From assembly GCF_048773025.1 (NCBI RefSeq), contig NC_133566.1, positions 16,153,001 to 16,217,000 on the forward strand: a stretch of DNA of 64,000 nt, in the 5' to 3' direction. The DNA comes from Camelus bactrianus. Taxonomy: Eukaryota; Chordata; Mammalia; Artiodactyla; Camelidae. The position numbers and the translations under genes were made by a program. Below the pieces are notes generated by a model. It made no database searches. It saw only the letters and a list, made by a program, of their open reading frames with translations, and was not told the DNA's origin. This document shows, piece by piece, positions 10,902-22,900 of the stretch; within the stretch, counting starts at the first letter, position 1, and every line of letters starts with the position of its first letter.

Positions 10902-10949
10902 CTAGATGACGTTCTCGAATAGCTGCATGGAGCTCATGATGTCCTTGTC
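10902..10949 (-). CDS. KCNIP3: KCNIP3 exon 8 (C-terminus and stop)
   Basis: It encodes [15 protein letters not shown] then TAG (10902-10904). The acceptor is CTCGCAG (AG at 10950-10951) and the phase is 0. The SMQLFENVI tail forms the last helix, which packs on the Kv4-binding groove in KChIPs. In human and mouse, as I recall, the exon begins DEN; here it reads DKD, two changes in an otherwise very conserved tail. Confidence 0.95.
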   Translation of the reverse strand, partial: DKDIMSSMQLFENVI

Positions 10950-13900
10950 CTGCGAGGAGAGAGGACGAGAGGCCTGGTCAGCCCTGGTGGGCAGTGCCTG
11001 AATCCGACCTCGCCCTGAGCAGAGTCTCGTCAGGGACTTGGAGCCCCCCAGTCACTGGCCAGTCCCTCCGGGCGAAGGGGGAGCTGGTCAGGCACAGCCT
11101 GTCTCCAGCCCCACGGCCGGACTGCTGGCCCGTCCGGGAGCTGCTAACTCACTGATGGACAAACCCCCCACCCCGACTGGCTGCGCACTTGGATGGAGGT
11201 CGGGAGCAACCAAGGGGCCGCTCGGGGACTGAGGCAGGTGACCGAGGCCCATATCCTGCCCCCTGAAGGGCGCTCTGCAGAGGAGGGTCAGCAGCAAGGC
11301 TGGGGGGTGCTCCAGCCTCCTTCTCACTGCGTGACCCCGTCCCGAGGGCCCCAGGTCTCCCCACTGATGCGAGGCACTGAGGGACAGCGCGCTGGGCTGG
11401 GCTGGGCGGGGGGCTGGCAGGAGCGGGTTGGGGGGTGGGCTCAGGTGAAAGGGGGCAAGTGGAGACTGGAGGTGAGGAGGGGACAGGCAGGGGCAGGACA
11501 TGAGGTGTCTTCAAGCCCTGATGTTGCCTACCTTCTGACAGGTTTCCAGGAACTCATCAATGGTCACCACCCCGTCCTGATTCCGGTCCATTTTCTGCAA
11601 CCCAAGCCATGCCTTCAGTAAGGCTGTGGCCCACCAGGGCCGGCCCCTGCCCCCGGCTTGAGGACATGGCATTGAGTGGGTGGGTGGGCTCCCTCCGTCC
11701 CAGCCTGTCCCCTGCCCTGGATCCAGGCCGCGTAAAGTGCCCTCCTCAGCCACCCCCACCGCACAGTCTACCTCTCTGGCATCTCCCTAGTCGGCCCCTG
11801 ACCTGCAGCCACTTCCCGGCAGCTTTCCTGGGCTCACGCCCCCCAGAACGCATCCCCGCTCGTTGGACCCCTGCACCTCCCTGACGGGCAGCCTGGCAGG
11901 TGGAGCGGCTGAGGCACAGGTGGCCGCATGTCTACAGGGCCCCCAGCAAGTGGGAGGAGGAGGCTTCAGCCCTGTCAGTCCCCATGGACACAGAGCAGTC
12001 ACCCCAACCCACTCCTCTCGCAGGGAGGTCCCTCGTAGGACTGGGAGAGCTCTCGGAAGGCACCGGAACACTGGCCCAGGGTGTCAGCTGCCTCGGAATC
12101 CAGGCACCCCCACCTGCTCTGAGATGTGGTTCACAGACTGGGCAGTGGGGATGGTTGTGAATGGCTTCTCAGGATCCTGACCACCAGCAAGGTGAGTCTC
12201 CTTGTGGGAGGGGGAGGCTCAGAGGGGAATGGCAGGCCCAGGGCTGCCCGAAGGGCAGCAGCCCCTTCCCTGTGCAGCCGGGCTGCAGCGCTCACCCGGA
12301 AGAACCTCTCCACGTGCTCCAGGGGCGCGTCCTCCCGCAGGATGGGGTAGGTGTGGCGGCCCATCATGTCATAGATGGACTTTATGATGGCCAGCATCTC
12401 CTGCAGGGGGCCAGAGGGGCTGGCATGAGCCTGGCTGCAAAGAGGTGGGGTGGTGGGGACTGAAGGTCTGAGGGGCGGGGGTGGCATTAAAGGGGGGCAC
12501 CTCCAGGGCAGTGGTGGGTAAGCAAGTGGGGCTGTGTGAGCTGGAAAGAGACAAGCTCTCCCCCATCCAGTCTGCCCAGCTAAGCTTCTGACTCTCCAAG
12601 AAGCTGGAGATAGATTCTTATGCGCAATCTCCAGAATTGGAAACAGTAGCAACCATTTCATGTACCAAAGTGTTTGGGCCAAACAAAATCAGACTGGGCC
12701 CGTGGGTGAGTGCCCCACACCCCCGTTTCACCCTGCCTTAAGGGACCACACTGCTCACCCGTAATTGGTGGGAGCCAAGACCAGCTCCACAACCCCTGCC
12801 CTCAGCTTCTCCACTGGTGTCTCCCCAAGGACCTCCCCGTGAGGAAGGATGAGCAGGGACACTGGTTGGATGGGACAGAGACATGTGGCGAGGAGCACAC
12901 AAATTCCAGGCCCCCCGCACCCAGGAATGTAGGTCTGAGAGCCCAGGAGAGGAGGAGAGCCCCCTGGCCGGCTGCCCCTCCAGGCATCTCTGGATGGGGA
13001 GGGGAGGCAGGGAGCCAGGGCAGCAGGAGAGGGGAGGAGAGAGGTGGTGGGGGGCAGACAGGCGCCGGCCAACCCTCTACCTCTTTGGTGATGTAACCAT
13101 CCTTGTTAATGTCGTAGAGGTTAAAGGCCCACTTGAGTTTCTCGTGGACTGTTCCTCGCAGGAGGATGGAGAGGCCGACCACAAAGTCCTGTGGAAAAAG
13201 AGGAGGGGGAGGAGTGACAATCCGGCGCCCAGAGTCTATTTCCAGTTCGCTGTGTGGCTTCCACTGAAATTCACACCTGTACAGGGGAGGCACCTCCATC
13301 ACAGTGGGCGGATGGTGTCTGCCAGGTCGATGTTGCGTGAGTCTGCGGTGTGTCTGCATGTCTGTGCGTGTGCGAGCGTGTGTGTGTGGCGGGGATGGCA
13401 TGGTGGCTGGTACTGATCTGCTCAAAGACATTCAGACATAATGCTGTCTTAGACCCACGTGTGTTGCCGCTGACAGAGGAGCCCGGGGCTGCTCTTTTAT
13501 TGAAGGGGCGCTCTATTTTCAGTTTATCAAGTGTCTACATGTCAAGGTGCCTGAAAAGTTATAGCTTAAAAACTAACAGTGCTCAGCTCTGGAGTCACGC
13601 CGTACCTGGGTGTAATCCCCTCTGAGGTGTGACAGATAGTTTATCACTCATGTGACAAGACGTGAATGGTCAAATGGCTTCTGTGTGAAAACCTCAACTG
13701 TTGTAACAGTTGGTGGGAGGTTTGTAGGGTAAGCCCTCCCTGCCCCATGGGGTCCCCCCAGGCTGCTCTGACAGAAGAGAAGAGAAGGGGGTCTGGAAGT
13801 GGGGGTGGAGGGTGGCAGACGGTGGAGGGACAGGACCAAAGCATCAAGGGGCTTGGTCCCCACTCAAATTTTAGATTTTCTGGATCAGAGGAAGCCTGTA

Positions 13901-16900
13901 TCAGAGAAAGATTAAGGGAAAGAGAGAAAAGCTGTTTTGGAAGAAACAAAAATTATTCCAGGAGGGGAAAAAAAAAAACTTAACCAAAACTCTTCAATTC
14001 AGAGGGTAGAAATCTGGCACCCCCCACACTAAGAATTGGATGCAATAAAAAAGGAATAATTGGGTACAAGACAGCGCTCCTGGGAATGAAAAATAAGAAA
14101 GCAAAATAACAGACTCAGAAGGGTTGGAAAAGCACGTAGAATCTTCCATCAAATAGTGCGAGAAGGCAGAGCTGGAAAATAGGAGACAAAAGCGGGTAAC
14201 GAGAGGTCCACCCAAGAAGGACCAGCTGTTGGCCAGCAGGAGTTTCAGGAAGAGCCAGAGGGCAGGGAGGGGCGCGTGTCCAAGAGGGAATGAAGACTTT
14301 CCTGGAACAGAAGGCTGTGAGTACCCCGGTCCCATAAGGCCTAACAATGCGTGGAGATAGCCTGCAGTGTGGACTGCAGGCACATTATCATGATGACAGT
14401 TCAGAAAATTGGCTGCAAAGACAGGATCCTACAAGCTCCCAAAGAGAAAAGCAAAACCAAACAGAAAAAAAAAATCAGGTTCTGGACACAGGGTCGGGAA
14501 TCAGGAGGCTTTGCCTTTTGATGGCAACACTGGGGGCAAGAGGCCAGTGGAGCGATGCGGCCAACGCTCTGAAGGAGAACAGCTTCCCACCGTAGCTCTG
14601 GTCCACACGACAGATCAAGCAAGAGTGAGGACAGAACGAAGGCACTCCCAGGCATCTGAAGACCCAGAAGTTACCCCATGTACTCATTCCTAGGAAACTC
14701 CAGGAAGACGTACTCCTGAAAAGAGAGAGTAAAGCAAGGAAGAAGAAGATGAAGGCCTACAGGACCAGGAGACCCAACCCAGGAGAGAGGAGAAGAGGTC
14801 CCCAGAGGGCACGCAGTTCTGATGGATGATGGAGCCGGTCGGAGGCTGGAGAGGCGTCCTTAGGGAGATGCCCGTTCACACGACTGGAGAAGCGCCGGGG
14901 CTGAATTAACGATGAGGCCACAGACTGCAGGCAGATGACAACTCAGGACCACTGTTCACCGCAGGCAAAACAAAAACATGTGCAGGAAATGGAAACGTAA
15001 TCATAGTTCCCTACCAGGCTCAGCTGGGGATCAAATTCACATCATGATAGTAAACCGAGAGTGCTTATCTAATCTGAATCCTTTAGTTCTGGAAAGCCAG
15101 GGGATGGGAAAAGTGTGTGTGTGCGCGGGACACTCAACTCCCGGCACCCACGCAGAGAGACAACAGGCAGCATCTAAAACTGGGCCATCGAGAAGGAGCA
15201 ATAAATGGATGCTATTAGGTGACAAGGAGAAAAACAGTGACAATCGGCTAAAACAAGGATGTGGTTGCTTCCTCGGGCGTGTCTGGGGGCTGGTAACTCT
15301 GTTTTCCCAAAGCACACCCTGTAAGTCTCCTGGAGCCTTAAAATTGTGTGTGTGTCTTTATAAGTAAAGAAGATGAAGACACACAGAAGGAGAAACAGTG
15401 TGATAGTTCTTACGTGCCTGCATCTGGGGAGTGCTAACCACTGCGGCTCGCGTATGATTTATAGAGATAGTGGAGAGTCAGAGCATCCTTGAAGTCACGT
15501 CATGCCCTCTTCCCTGGGGTCTGATTTGGGCTTTCCCAGGGGGAAGAAAAGATGCAGGCTCCGACTCGGCACAGCAGGGAATGGTGGGTCCCAAACACCC
15601 TTCCTGTGTGGGCATGGGAGGGACCTGGCATCACTGTCCTCCCATCCAGCCTTCTCAGATGCTGCATAGAAGCCCTCGTGGTCAGCCACAATGGAGGAAT
15701 GTCCCTACTCAGTGTCCTTTAGCATGTGTGTGTAGCATAGTAGTGACGGTGCTAGGAGAGGTGGGTGGGAATGTCCCCGCGAGGCCACTGGCCCGTCCTC
15801 AATAACTCACAGGTGACCCCAAGTCCAGCCAGCCCATGTCTGGGTGCTTGCTGTTTCTAAATATCCAGCCACTCGCTGGCTTTAAATTTCCAGGCGCACA
15901 CGGCAGTTTCATGTGGGACCGTTGCTAGTTGGAGCTCCTTGCGCTCACTGCCGGGGGGTATGAAACCCATCATGCCCACAGCCCTGCTCTGCACTGTCCC
16001 TAAGGCAAGGCCCAGGGAGGATGCGGGGCTCCCCAGGGACACAGTGGCACTGGCTGGGACACCCCAGAGTGTACATGAGGGGCGCCCCGTAGAGTGCAGA
16101 GCAGGAGGTTGTGGGGGGTGGCAAGTGTGATTAGATCCGGAGCTGCAGGCCCTCGCTTGGGTCCTGAGGTCACCAGCTTGGCCAGGGGCACAGGGGGCGA
16201 GTCACTGTAGGAGGAGAGGGCAGCCAGCAGCGCGGAGGTTTGCTCGGTTTGCCATTTACTCTTCTAGGTGCAGGCAGGGAAGTTACAACGTTTCACCATA
16301 TCAATAAACTCTAATTAATACATGTCTTATCTCAAGGATATACAGAAAGGAGGGCGATCATTGTAAGTATCAATAAGGTGACCTGACTCTGCTTTTAGGG
16401 CAGGCTGAGAGGTTCGGTCTGAGGCAGTGGGGAGGGCTGAGTGTCTCCCCAACACCCCCATCCTTCCTGGGAGATACATGCCCTCCTCCCTTCTTGTAAG
16501 TCTTCCCAGAGAGGAGCACTGATATCAAGGAGAGCTGAAGGCCTGAGATCCTGTAAGAGATTCACAGCCCCTGGGAAGGCGCCTGGCAGAGAGGCGACAG
16601 CACCTCCCCCTGCAAACCCTCTGCTGACCACCTTAAAGGGGCCACCAGACCCTCCCTTGGGGAGTGAGAGCGATGACCACAGGAGAGTGACAGAGACCAT
16701 CTGACACCTGCCACTGTGCAGGGAAGGGCCCTGCTAAGCCGATTGACCATCTGGTTTCTGAACAACAGACACCACCATCAGAGCCCTGGCTGGGCCCATC
16801 ACACAACTGCTTCTCACTCACAGAGGCCTCAGGTGCCTCTTAAAGGACACCCAAGGAACTGGCCACAGGGGTGAGACCAGGGGAGGACGATGGATTTTCC

Positions 16901-19900
16901 CTGTTTACTCCTTCGTACTGACTGGCATTACTGAAAATAAAAAAGCTAAAAACACGGTAGGTTTACATACTCACACACACACTAGCCCTAAGAATGTGGC
17001 CCGGGGAGGGCGGGGACCCGGTGGTCCCAGAGCGAGGTGGCCTTGGGCTGCTCCCCCCGAGCCCCAGGCCCAGGTGTCAGTGAGCTGGGCTGGCTGGAGG
17101 CACAAGAAGTTAAGCATCTCACAGCATCGTGAGTTATTATTACCCCGGCGGGTCCAGGCAGGGGCTTTCTGAGCTGGCTGCCACCTCTGCCGATTTCCTG
17201 TCAGCCGCCCTTGGCCTTGGAAGCCAAGCTGGGCGGTTATCGATCAAGCCCGGCTATGAGCAAGGTTTTCCTCTCCGAAGAGGTTTCAGCTTTTCGCCTG
17301 CAGCTATTTTTAGGGGCCTGGGCTCCACAGCTGGGGCCTCTCTCAAACGATCCCATGTGGCTGGCCCTCGGTGGAGCCCAGACGAGGCCCTGGTGTCGGT
17401 GGAGGTGGGGCCAGGCTTCTCTTTCCCGACAGCGGGGAGCACCAGGCTGGCTCACAGTGCCCGCTGGGAGGACCTGGCAGGCTGCGCAGGCCGGGCTGCT
17501 CTGCCTGTGTTCTGGCAAGGGGGTAAGTTCCGGGGCGGGCTGCCCAGATCCCATCAGCACAGACCTGTCGTTAAACCTTGCCTCCTTCTCAAATGCAAAT
17601 TCACGCTGGGTCACTACCAGCCTCAATGTGCCTGAATAGCTCCCTTGGCTTGGCGGGGCTGGAATGGAAGGAAAGGCTGAGAATAGGGTGGCCAGACAGC
17701 AAAACCAAAGTTCGGTGATTTCAGTCAGGCCCAGGGCCAGCCAAGCACAGTCCACTCGTCTTGTTCCCTGGGTGACACGCTGGACCATTTAACCCAGGGT
17801 CATGTCTGAGCCTCTGGATGGCCCTGAGAGGGTGGCACCAGGGCCGAGAGATGCCCCTCACCCCACCCCCACAAGTTGCAGGACCAGGGGACATGGGAGG
17901 GGTCAACAGGGACCTACCTCAAAGTGGATGGCCCCATTCCCATCTGCGTCGAAGGCGTTGAAGAGGAAGTGCGCGTAGGTGGTGGCATCTGGGGAGACCA
18001 AGGGTGCGGGCTGGGAGGGTTGGGGCTGCCTGGCGCCTGAGCTCCAACCCCAAGCAGCCCCACTGGACATCCCAGCTGCATCCTGGGCTGGATTCCCCAC
18101 TTCCTACTGGACAGAGGCAGCATCAGGCAAGGGGTGGTGGGGAGGATGGGGGGGTGAGGGTCCCCTCCCATAAAAGGGATGCCCACCCTCTGCAGGGCTG
18201 CCCCAGGGAAGCAGGAACTTTGGGGAGAAATGGGGTGGGGGGGAGGGACAGCCTCCGACTCACCTCCCTGAGGAAAGAACTGTGAGTAAATGAGTTTGAA
18301 CGTATCTTCATCCACCAGGCCCGTGGGGCACTCCTGCAGCAGGAAGGCACCCCTCTCAGCGACCTCAGCCACCCCAGCACCACACCCAGACTCCACAGGG
18401 CCGGGCCCCTCTCAGCCCTCTGGGGGACACCTGCTGCCGAGGCACCACTGGCTCCACTGAGCCCCAGGCTGGGGAAATCCTGGTTGGGTGGGCATGGCAG
18501 GAGGGGCAGACAGGGGTGGAAATGATGGTAGCAGGTGGCCTCATACCAAGTTCATCCGTCCACATGCTCCTCCCAGCATAGAGACACACAGAAAGGAGCA
18601 TGGTGCCTTCTGAACACTGATTCTGGGACCTGGCCCACCCCTCAGACAGCTCTCCCACAAAACTTCAGCCCCATAAATATTTACTGCCCCTGGGATATTT
18701 ACTGTGCCCTGGAAATTTTCCAGAAGGTCTGCCTACACCAAAGTCCCTCCTTCCTGGAGCCAGGGACAGGAGGGCCGGCAGATCGGGGCCTCTCCCAGGG
18801 GAATGGGGAGCACTCACGTTCTTGAAGCCCCTGTAGAGGGACTGCAGCTCCTTCTTGGTGAACTTGGTCTGTGCCTGCAGCTGGTCCAGCCTCTCCGGCT
18901 GGTGGCGTACTGCGGACAGCTCCAGCTCACTGTCGCTGCTGTCTGGAGGAAGACACAGACCCAGGAAATGGAACATGTGCCCGGGCTCCCCCATCTCACT
19001 CCAGTGTGGGTGCTCGGCCATGGGCAGAAGTAGGGGGTGGAGAGACTCTCCTTGCATGACTACCATGTATGGCTGCACAGGCTGTGCACTGTACAAATGC
19101 ACGGGCTCTAGTGGAACAGCACACTCAGCCATTGTGCCTCAGGGCCTCTCTGCTGCCTGGTTCCTTACACAGAGACCTCCCTATTTGCCTCACCACCCTG
19201 TGTGACCACCCTCTCAGCCACACAGATGGGGGTGAGGGTTGGGAGCTGGTCTTGTCCTGGGGAAACACTGAACAAGAAGAGGTGGAAGGGAAAAAAGACA
19301 GAAGACAGGCACAGGGGACCCTCAACCTTCAAGACCTAATTCCCGGACCACTCCTCCATGCAGCCCTCCCTGATTTCTCTCAGGAATGGAGAAGGCACTC
19401 CCTCTTGGCCCATCCAGCCTAACATGCCGCTGCGGCTACATTTGGTATGGGGGCTTTATTCACATCTGAATAGGAGGTCAAGGGCCTGGAGGGCACGGCC
19501 AGGTCTTTTCTTTCATAACATTTCATCAAAATGTTGACTAATCATGGCTAACTTTTCAGAGGTGGGGGAAGTTTCAGATGATCTTTACTTTTTTGCTTAT
19601 GGTCTACATTTTCCTAACTTACTTTGGTACGGCACACATCAACTTTACAACGTCAAATAAAGCTCTAGGCAAACAGCGTGGAGTCCTACCCTTGCTGAGC
19701 AGCAGCCTCACGTTACAGAAATTCCCACTGAGATGGGCAGCACCATCCCCACTGCATTGTCATCACCCTGGCTGCCCTCGTGCCCCTCAGAACTGTGAGT
19801 CCATGGTTATCTGCACAGCTGTGTGCTTGCTCCCAGGGCAGGGGAGCCCTGCGGGGCGGCCTCCCTGCACGGCGCACTGTGTCCCTGCAGAGCCTTGCAC

Positions 19901-22900
19901 AGCCGCCCCGAGCCTGCTGAGCCCTGTGCTGGGCCTGCTCGGCACCTGGGCCTTGACCGTGAGCACTGCCTGCTCTCACTAACCTCAAGAGCTCCCTGCA
20001 AACTGTCCAGCAATCAGGTTGTATCACCTTTGTCCATGCATGCACCCATTCCACATAACAGCTATTTCCTATCTCCCTTCTCTAAATTCCTAGTACCTCC
20101 TCCCCCATCCTCATCTCAAGTTACTTCCTACTTCACTGAGAACACAGAAGCCACAAAAGAAAAATTTCCCAAGCTCCCAACATCACACCTACTCACCCAC
20201 CTGCATCTGGACCAGACATCCTCCTCCTCTGGGATCAACTGTCCCTGTTTTGGCCTAAGGCAAACACCTCCACTTGCTCAGTGGGTCCCAAGCCCTCTCA
20301 CCTACTCAAGGATGTGGCTCCAGCAATTCTCCCCACTATTTCTTCATCATCTTTCTTCCCATCCTTCTGGATCGTCCCCATCTTATACAGACATACTGTT
20401 AAATCTGGCAACCCTTAATCAAATTAACTATAAGCAAATCTTGCAAGCTAGCAATTCTGCTCTGAGTAAACATCTCAGATAGAATCTTACCCAGCTAAGG
20501 GACCTGACAACAGTTGGAAGTTGGAAGCTTCCAGGGGTCCTTCACAGGCAGGACGGGCAGGCACGATACGGGGGATGCCCACCAGGGAGAACTGTGCAGA
20601 GGATTACAGAGGCACACAGCAGCATAGATGAGTATTAAAAATAAGGTACTTACTTCAGTTAAGAGGCAGACATTTTAGACTGAATATAAAAGCAGGACCC
20701 AACTATACGCTGGTTACAAAAATGATATTCTTAATGCAAAGACACAGAAAAATTTAAAATAAAAGAGTAGGGGAGGGTGTAGCTCAGTGATGGAGCACAT
20801 GCTTAGCATGCACGAGATCCTGGGTTCCATCCCCAGTACCTCCATTAAATTTTTAAAAAGTCAGACATAAAAGAGTTCATACTATAGGATTCCATTTATA
20901 TGAAATTACAGGATGGGCAACACTAATCCAGGGCAATAGAAAGCAGTAGAGCCGGTGGTGGTTAAAAGAGTATACACAATTGTCAAAACTCACTGAACTG
21001 AACACTCAACATCTGTGCATTGTGTTGTATGTCAGTCGTACGTCAGTTAAAAAAAAATTCTGCTTAGACTTTTGCCTTTGGTCATGACAGGGTGGTGAGT
21101 GTCAGCCTTATCTCCTCACCACAAACAACTTGAAAACTGGAAGAACTATGTGGGACAAGGGTCTGCAGACTTTGGGCTACAGCACAAGACTACAATCTTT
21201 GGAAGAAGGGAAATACATCAAGTGAGCTCCACATTCACCCTGGATACTGGCTGGGGACACACTCTGGCCCCCGACATGGCGAAGTGCTGACGAGGTGGAG
21301 ATCAGAGTTTGGGGCTGCTGAGACAGATTTGCAGAGCAGGGTCCTGGAGAGGAGGGAGCTGCACAGAGGGGTGACCCTGGAAGCCTGTGTGGGGGTTTCC
21401 CTTGGGGTCTTGGCCGAGGGCTGGGCCACGCGTGCTCTGAATGAGACTCTGTAAGGACCAGCTGTGCGCAGTTGTTGGGGCTAGTAGGGCAGAGAGCTGA
21501 AAAGATGTATCAGACTTCATGCAATGATGAAAAAAGTTGGAGTTCTGGCCCAGCTAGGATGGCTACCTCCCTAAGCACCCCAGGCACTCAGCTGAAACCC
21601 CAGAAAGGCCAAGCTTTAGGAGAAAGGACCATGCCCTGGGCTAAGGGCCATGCTCTAGTGCTAAAGCCAAAATCAAAACAAACCCAGTCTAACAAAGTTT
21701 AAAATAAAGTCTGTCCAGATCAAGGGATCTGCCAGTAATGTAACTGCATGCCAAACTAAAATCCGATGGCCTTATATTAAGATAATACAGTCCAGATTCC
21801 CTACCACATAGCACCCACAATTTCCACCGTATAATAAAGAATGAAAAGCCATGAGAAGGAGGATAATATGACCCATAATCAAGACATAAAGCAGTCAGCA
21901 GAATTATTTGTCTTTTATTATTAGAATTATTTTTTTTAAACTTTAAAACAATTACTACCAATTTGTTGAAAGCATAAAGGGAAAGAAAAGAGAAGAAATG
22001 GGATTCTCAGCAGAGAAGGAAAAGCATTAGAAAAGAACCAAATGGAACTTCTAAACCTGAAAAAAAAAAAACCTCAATATCTAAAATAAAAAATTCACAT
22101 GATGAATGTAAGATTAGTTTAGACATTACAGAAAAAGAAGTCTGTGACCTTAAAGACAATTCAATAGAAATTACCCAAGCTGAAAACAAAGAGAAAAAGA
22201 TCTTAATAAAACCATATAGAGTCTCAATGATAGGTCAAGATTGACAACATCTCATGAAGTTAATAAACAACTAATTTACTCCTCAGCCCCTGGGGGCCAA
22301 AAAATAAAATAAGAGAAAAATTCCAAACCAGCAGCTATTTCTTTCATTGAAAAATGAAAACCAAGAAAACAAAACTGTCTTAGCCCTACTTCCCCTTAAG
22401 CTGTTCTCTTTCTCTCTCCTTAAATTCACTCTCTCTACTTCCTCTCCTCTTATTCTCCCTTGAGCTCGCTCCCCTGGGGCATGTGCCCTGCTACTCCATA
22501 CAAATGGCCTTTCAAAGATCACCAGTGATCTCCATACCACTAATCCAGTGATCAAGACAGTCATCTGGATTCCTAAATCACACAGGGCAATACAAGAATG
22601 AAAATGACAATGCGGGTAAACCCTGAGGGTATTATGCTAAGTGAGGTAAGTCAGACACAGGAAGACAAACACAGTATGATCTCATGTATATGTGGAATCT
22701 AAATAAAAGCCAAACTCATAGAAACAGAAGAGTAGACTGGTGGTTGCCAGGGGTTGGGGAGGTGGGGGAGATGGGGAGAGGTTGGTCAAAGGGTACAAAC
22801 TTACAGCTGTAAGAAGAATACATTCTGGGGACCTAACGTACAGCGTGGAGATGACCCTTAGCAGTACGTACTGTACACGGGAAAGTTGCTGTGGGAGGAG

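Noticed and set aside
20769-20866. tRNA genes at the four tRNA-like stretches (20.8, 44.8, 45.4 and 45.8 kb)
   Set aside because: They have A and B boxes but no cloverleaf 3' half or acceptor stem, and they end in A-rich tails with target duplications. They are SINEs.
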